Below are positions 13,518 to 14,266 of a stretch of DNA of 14,266 nt, piece by piece. Position 1 is the stretch's first letter; each line of letters starts with the position of its first letter. The translations under genes and the position numbers were made by a program. Source of the stretch: Caldifarciminota bacterium (GTDB taxonomy: Bacteria > Hydrothermota > UBA3072 > WFRC01); the NCBI GenBank assembly GCA_015486685.1, contig WFRC01000354.1, positions 1 through 14,266 on the forward strand, given 5' to 3'. The notes beneath the pieces were generated by a model. The model had not been told where the DNA came from. It did not search any database and saw nothing but the letters and a program-made list of their open reading frames with translations.

Positions 13518-14202
13518 GCCCGGGAATTTTAGAGTAGATGAGCAGGGAAATATTTATATCTGGGATTCCGAACATATTCCTGAAAGAATTCAAATATTCA
13601 GCAAAGATGGTAAATTAATGAAGATTCTTACAGGGAAGGAGATGAAAGAAATAAAAAAGGAACTTCCTCCAGAGACAGATTATAAAGGATATATGCACAG
13701 GTTGGGGTATAATGCTCAGGGATTTGTTGACAGAGAAATCATTCTCTCCCCTGATTTAAGGGATACCATTGCTATAATAAAGAGAAAAGATTTAAGAAGT
13801 TATTATTCTTATGATAGGATGATATATAGAAGAGAAACTATAAATGGTAAGATAGATTTTTATAAGATAAAGCTTCAAAAGACAAAATCACCTATAATGC
13901 CTAAAAAGGAATTAATTGAGAAATATGACGGAAAAGATACTATTCTATGGCGGATGGTAGGAGAAGATATGGAAGGAAATTTTTATTTTTTATTTGTTAA
14001 GGGAGAGGGGAAGACTACTCAATGGTTTTTAAAAAAGTTCAATCATAATGGAAAATATCTTGGACAGATTAAGTATGAGATAGTAATGTATGGTGATTTT
14101 AAGACGACTTATCTTTCTCCTACAGGAGATTTCTATGTGGCAAATATGGATAATGAGAAATACTGGATAGTAAAATATCCAAAAGAGATGTTTAAGAAAT
14201 AG
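13399..14202 (+). CDS. Propeller-like secreted protein A' (paralogue of A)
   Basis: The protein is 267 aa. It shares the first 39 residues with A, including the uncharged signal MFLIGLFVLSQVAR, and then diverges. YGPGNFRVDEQGNIYIWDSE...RIQIFSKDG is an NHL-type blade. Shared internal landmarks with A are SPDL(R/S)DTIAIIK, YYSYDR, FYK and GED(M/K)EGNFY, so the two are true paralogues and not chance end-sharing. The last 29 residues are identical to A. It is 40 aa shorter than A because of a gap in the second quarter. The ribosome binding site and spacing copy those of A exactly. Function is unknown. Confidence 0.75.
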   Translation: MFLIGLFVLSQVARPETVLVCRFGKDKGQIGVTFADMAYGPGNFRVDEQGNIYIWDSEHIPERIQIFSKDGKLMKILTGKEMKEIKKELPPETDYKGYMHRLGYNAQGFVDREIILSPDLRDTIAIIKRKDLRSYYSYDRMIYRRETINGKIDFYKIKLQKTKSPIMPKKELIEKYDGKDTILWRMVGEDMEGNFYFLFVKGEGKTTQWFLKKFNHNGKYLGQIKYEIVMYGDFKTTYLSPTGDFYVANMDNEKYWIVKYPKEMFKK

Positions 14203-14234
14203 GAGGTAAAAATGCTTATATTTATTTTATTAGG
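14116..14234 (+). repeat. Array junction block 2, copy 2
   Basis: It is identical over 119 bp to 12872-12990, 1244 bp downstream. It joins the end of A' to the start of a third B-type gene. Confidence 0.92.
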
Positions 14235-14266
14235 GCATTGGTCTATTATGCCACATAAAAAAATAA
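14212..14266 (+). CDS. Start of a third B-type gene (B''), cut by the window end
   Basis: The ATG at 14212 is preceded by the same AGGAGGTAAAA as B'. The first eight residues (MLIFILLG) are identical to B', and then HWSIMPHKK diverges. Eighteen codons are visible with no stop. It shows that the array continues beyond the window. Confidence 0.7.
   Translation, partial: MLIFILLGHWSIMPHKKI

Overview
The window looks like a chromosomal segment of an uncultured, AT-rich anaerobic bacterium. Three things point that way: a four-subunit 2-oxoacid:ferredoxin oxidoreductase operon, a peptidoglycan gene (ddl), and a secreted protein ending in a type IX secretion (T9SS) sorting domain. The one textbook promoter is of the sigma-70 type (TTGACA-N16-TATAAT), not the Bacteroidota type. 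My guess is therefore a non-Bacteroidota member of the wider FCB or candidate-phylum group (WOR-3 or Cloacimonadota-like). This is inference, not a taxonomic call.

Layout. (1) 1-269: 3' end of a C4-type zinc-ribbon coiled-coil protein. (2) 270-691: repeat-filled convergent spacer. (3) 692-2713, minus strand: secreted T9SS-type protein with its own consensus promoter. (4) 2871-4765: a translationally coupled pair, phosphate butyryltransferase (ptb) and ketoacyl-ACP synthase III (fabH). (5) 4766-5061: heptamer-periodic repeat spacer. (6) 5062-9430: 2-oxoacid:ferredoxin oxidoreductase operon in the order gamma, GltD-like flavoprotein fused to a two-cluster ferredoxin, alpha, beta. (7) 9431-9778: spacer packed with hairpins and a REP-like element. 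(8) 9779-10717: ddl. (9) 10718-11073: a further repeat spacer with a second identical REP-like element. (10) 11074-14266: a tandem array alternating an NlpC/P60-type gene (B) with a propeller-like secreted gene (A), in the order B-A-B'-A'-B''..., running off the window end.

The oxidoreductase can make acyl-CoA from a 2-oxoacid, with electrons passed to ferredoxin or NAD(P)H through the fused flavoprotein. Ptb interconverts acyl-CoA and acyl-phosphate. FabH condenses acyl-CoA with malonyl-ACP. Together they could form a module priming branched-chain fatty acids or fermenting amino acids. No kinase gene is present to complete the fermentation arm.

The two most unusual regions are the 3' array and the spacers. 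In the array, gene ends are near-identical between copies while gene centres have diverged, and the first NlpC/P60 gene is frameshifted. The spacers share degenerate words of 7-9 nt period in both orientations. One repeat pair differs by exactly three heptamers and by a compensatory base pair in a hairpin. No rRNA, tRNA or CRISPR array was found.
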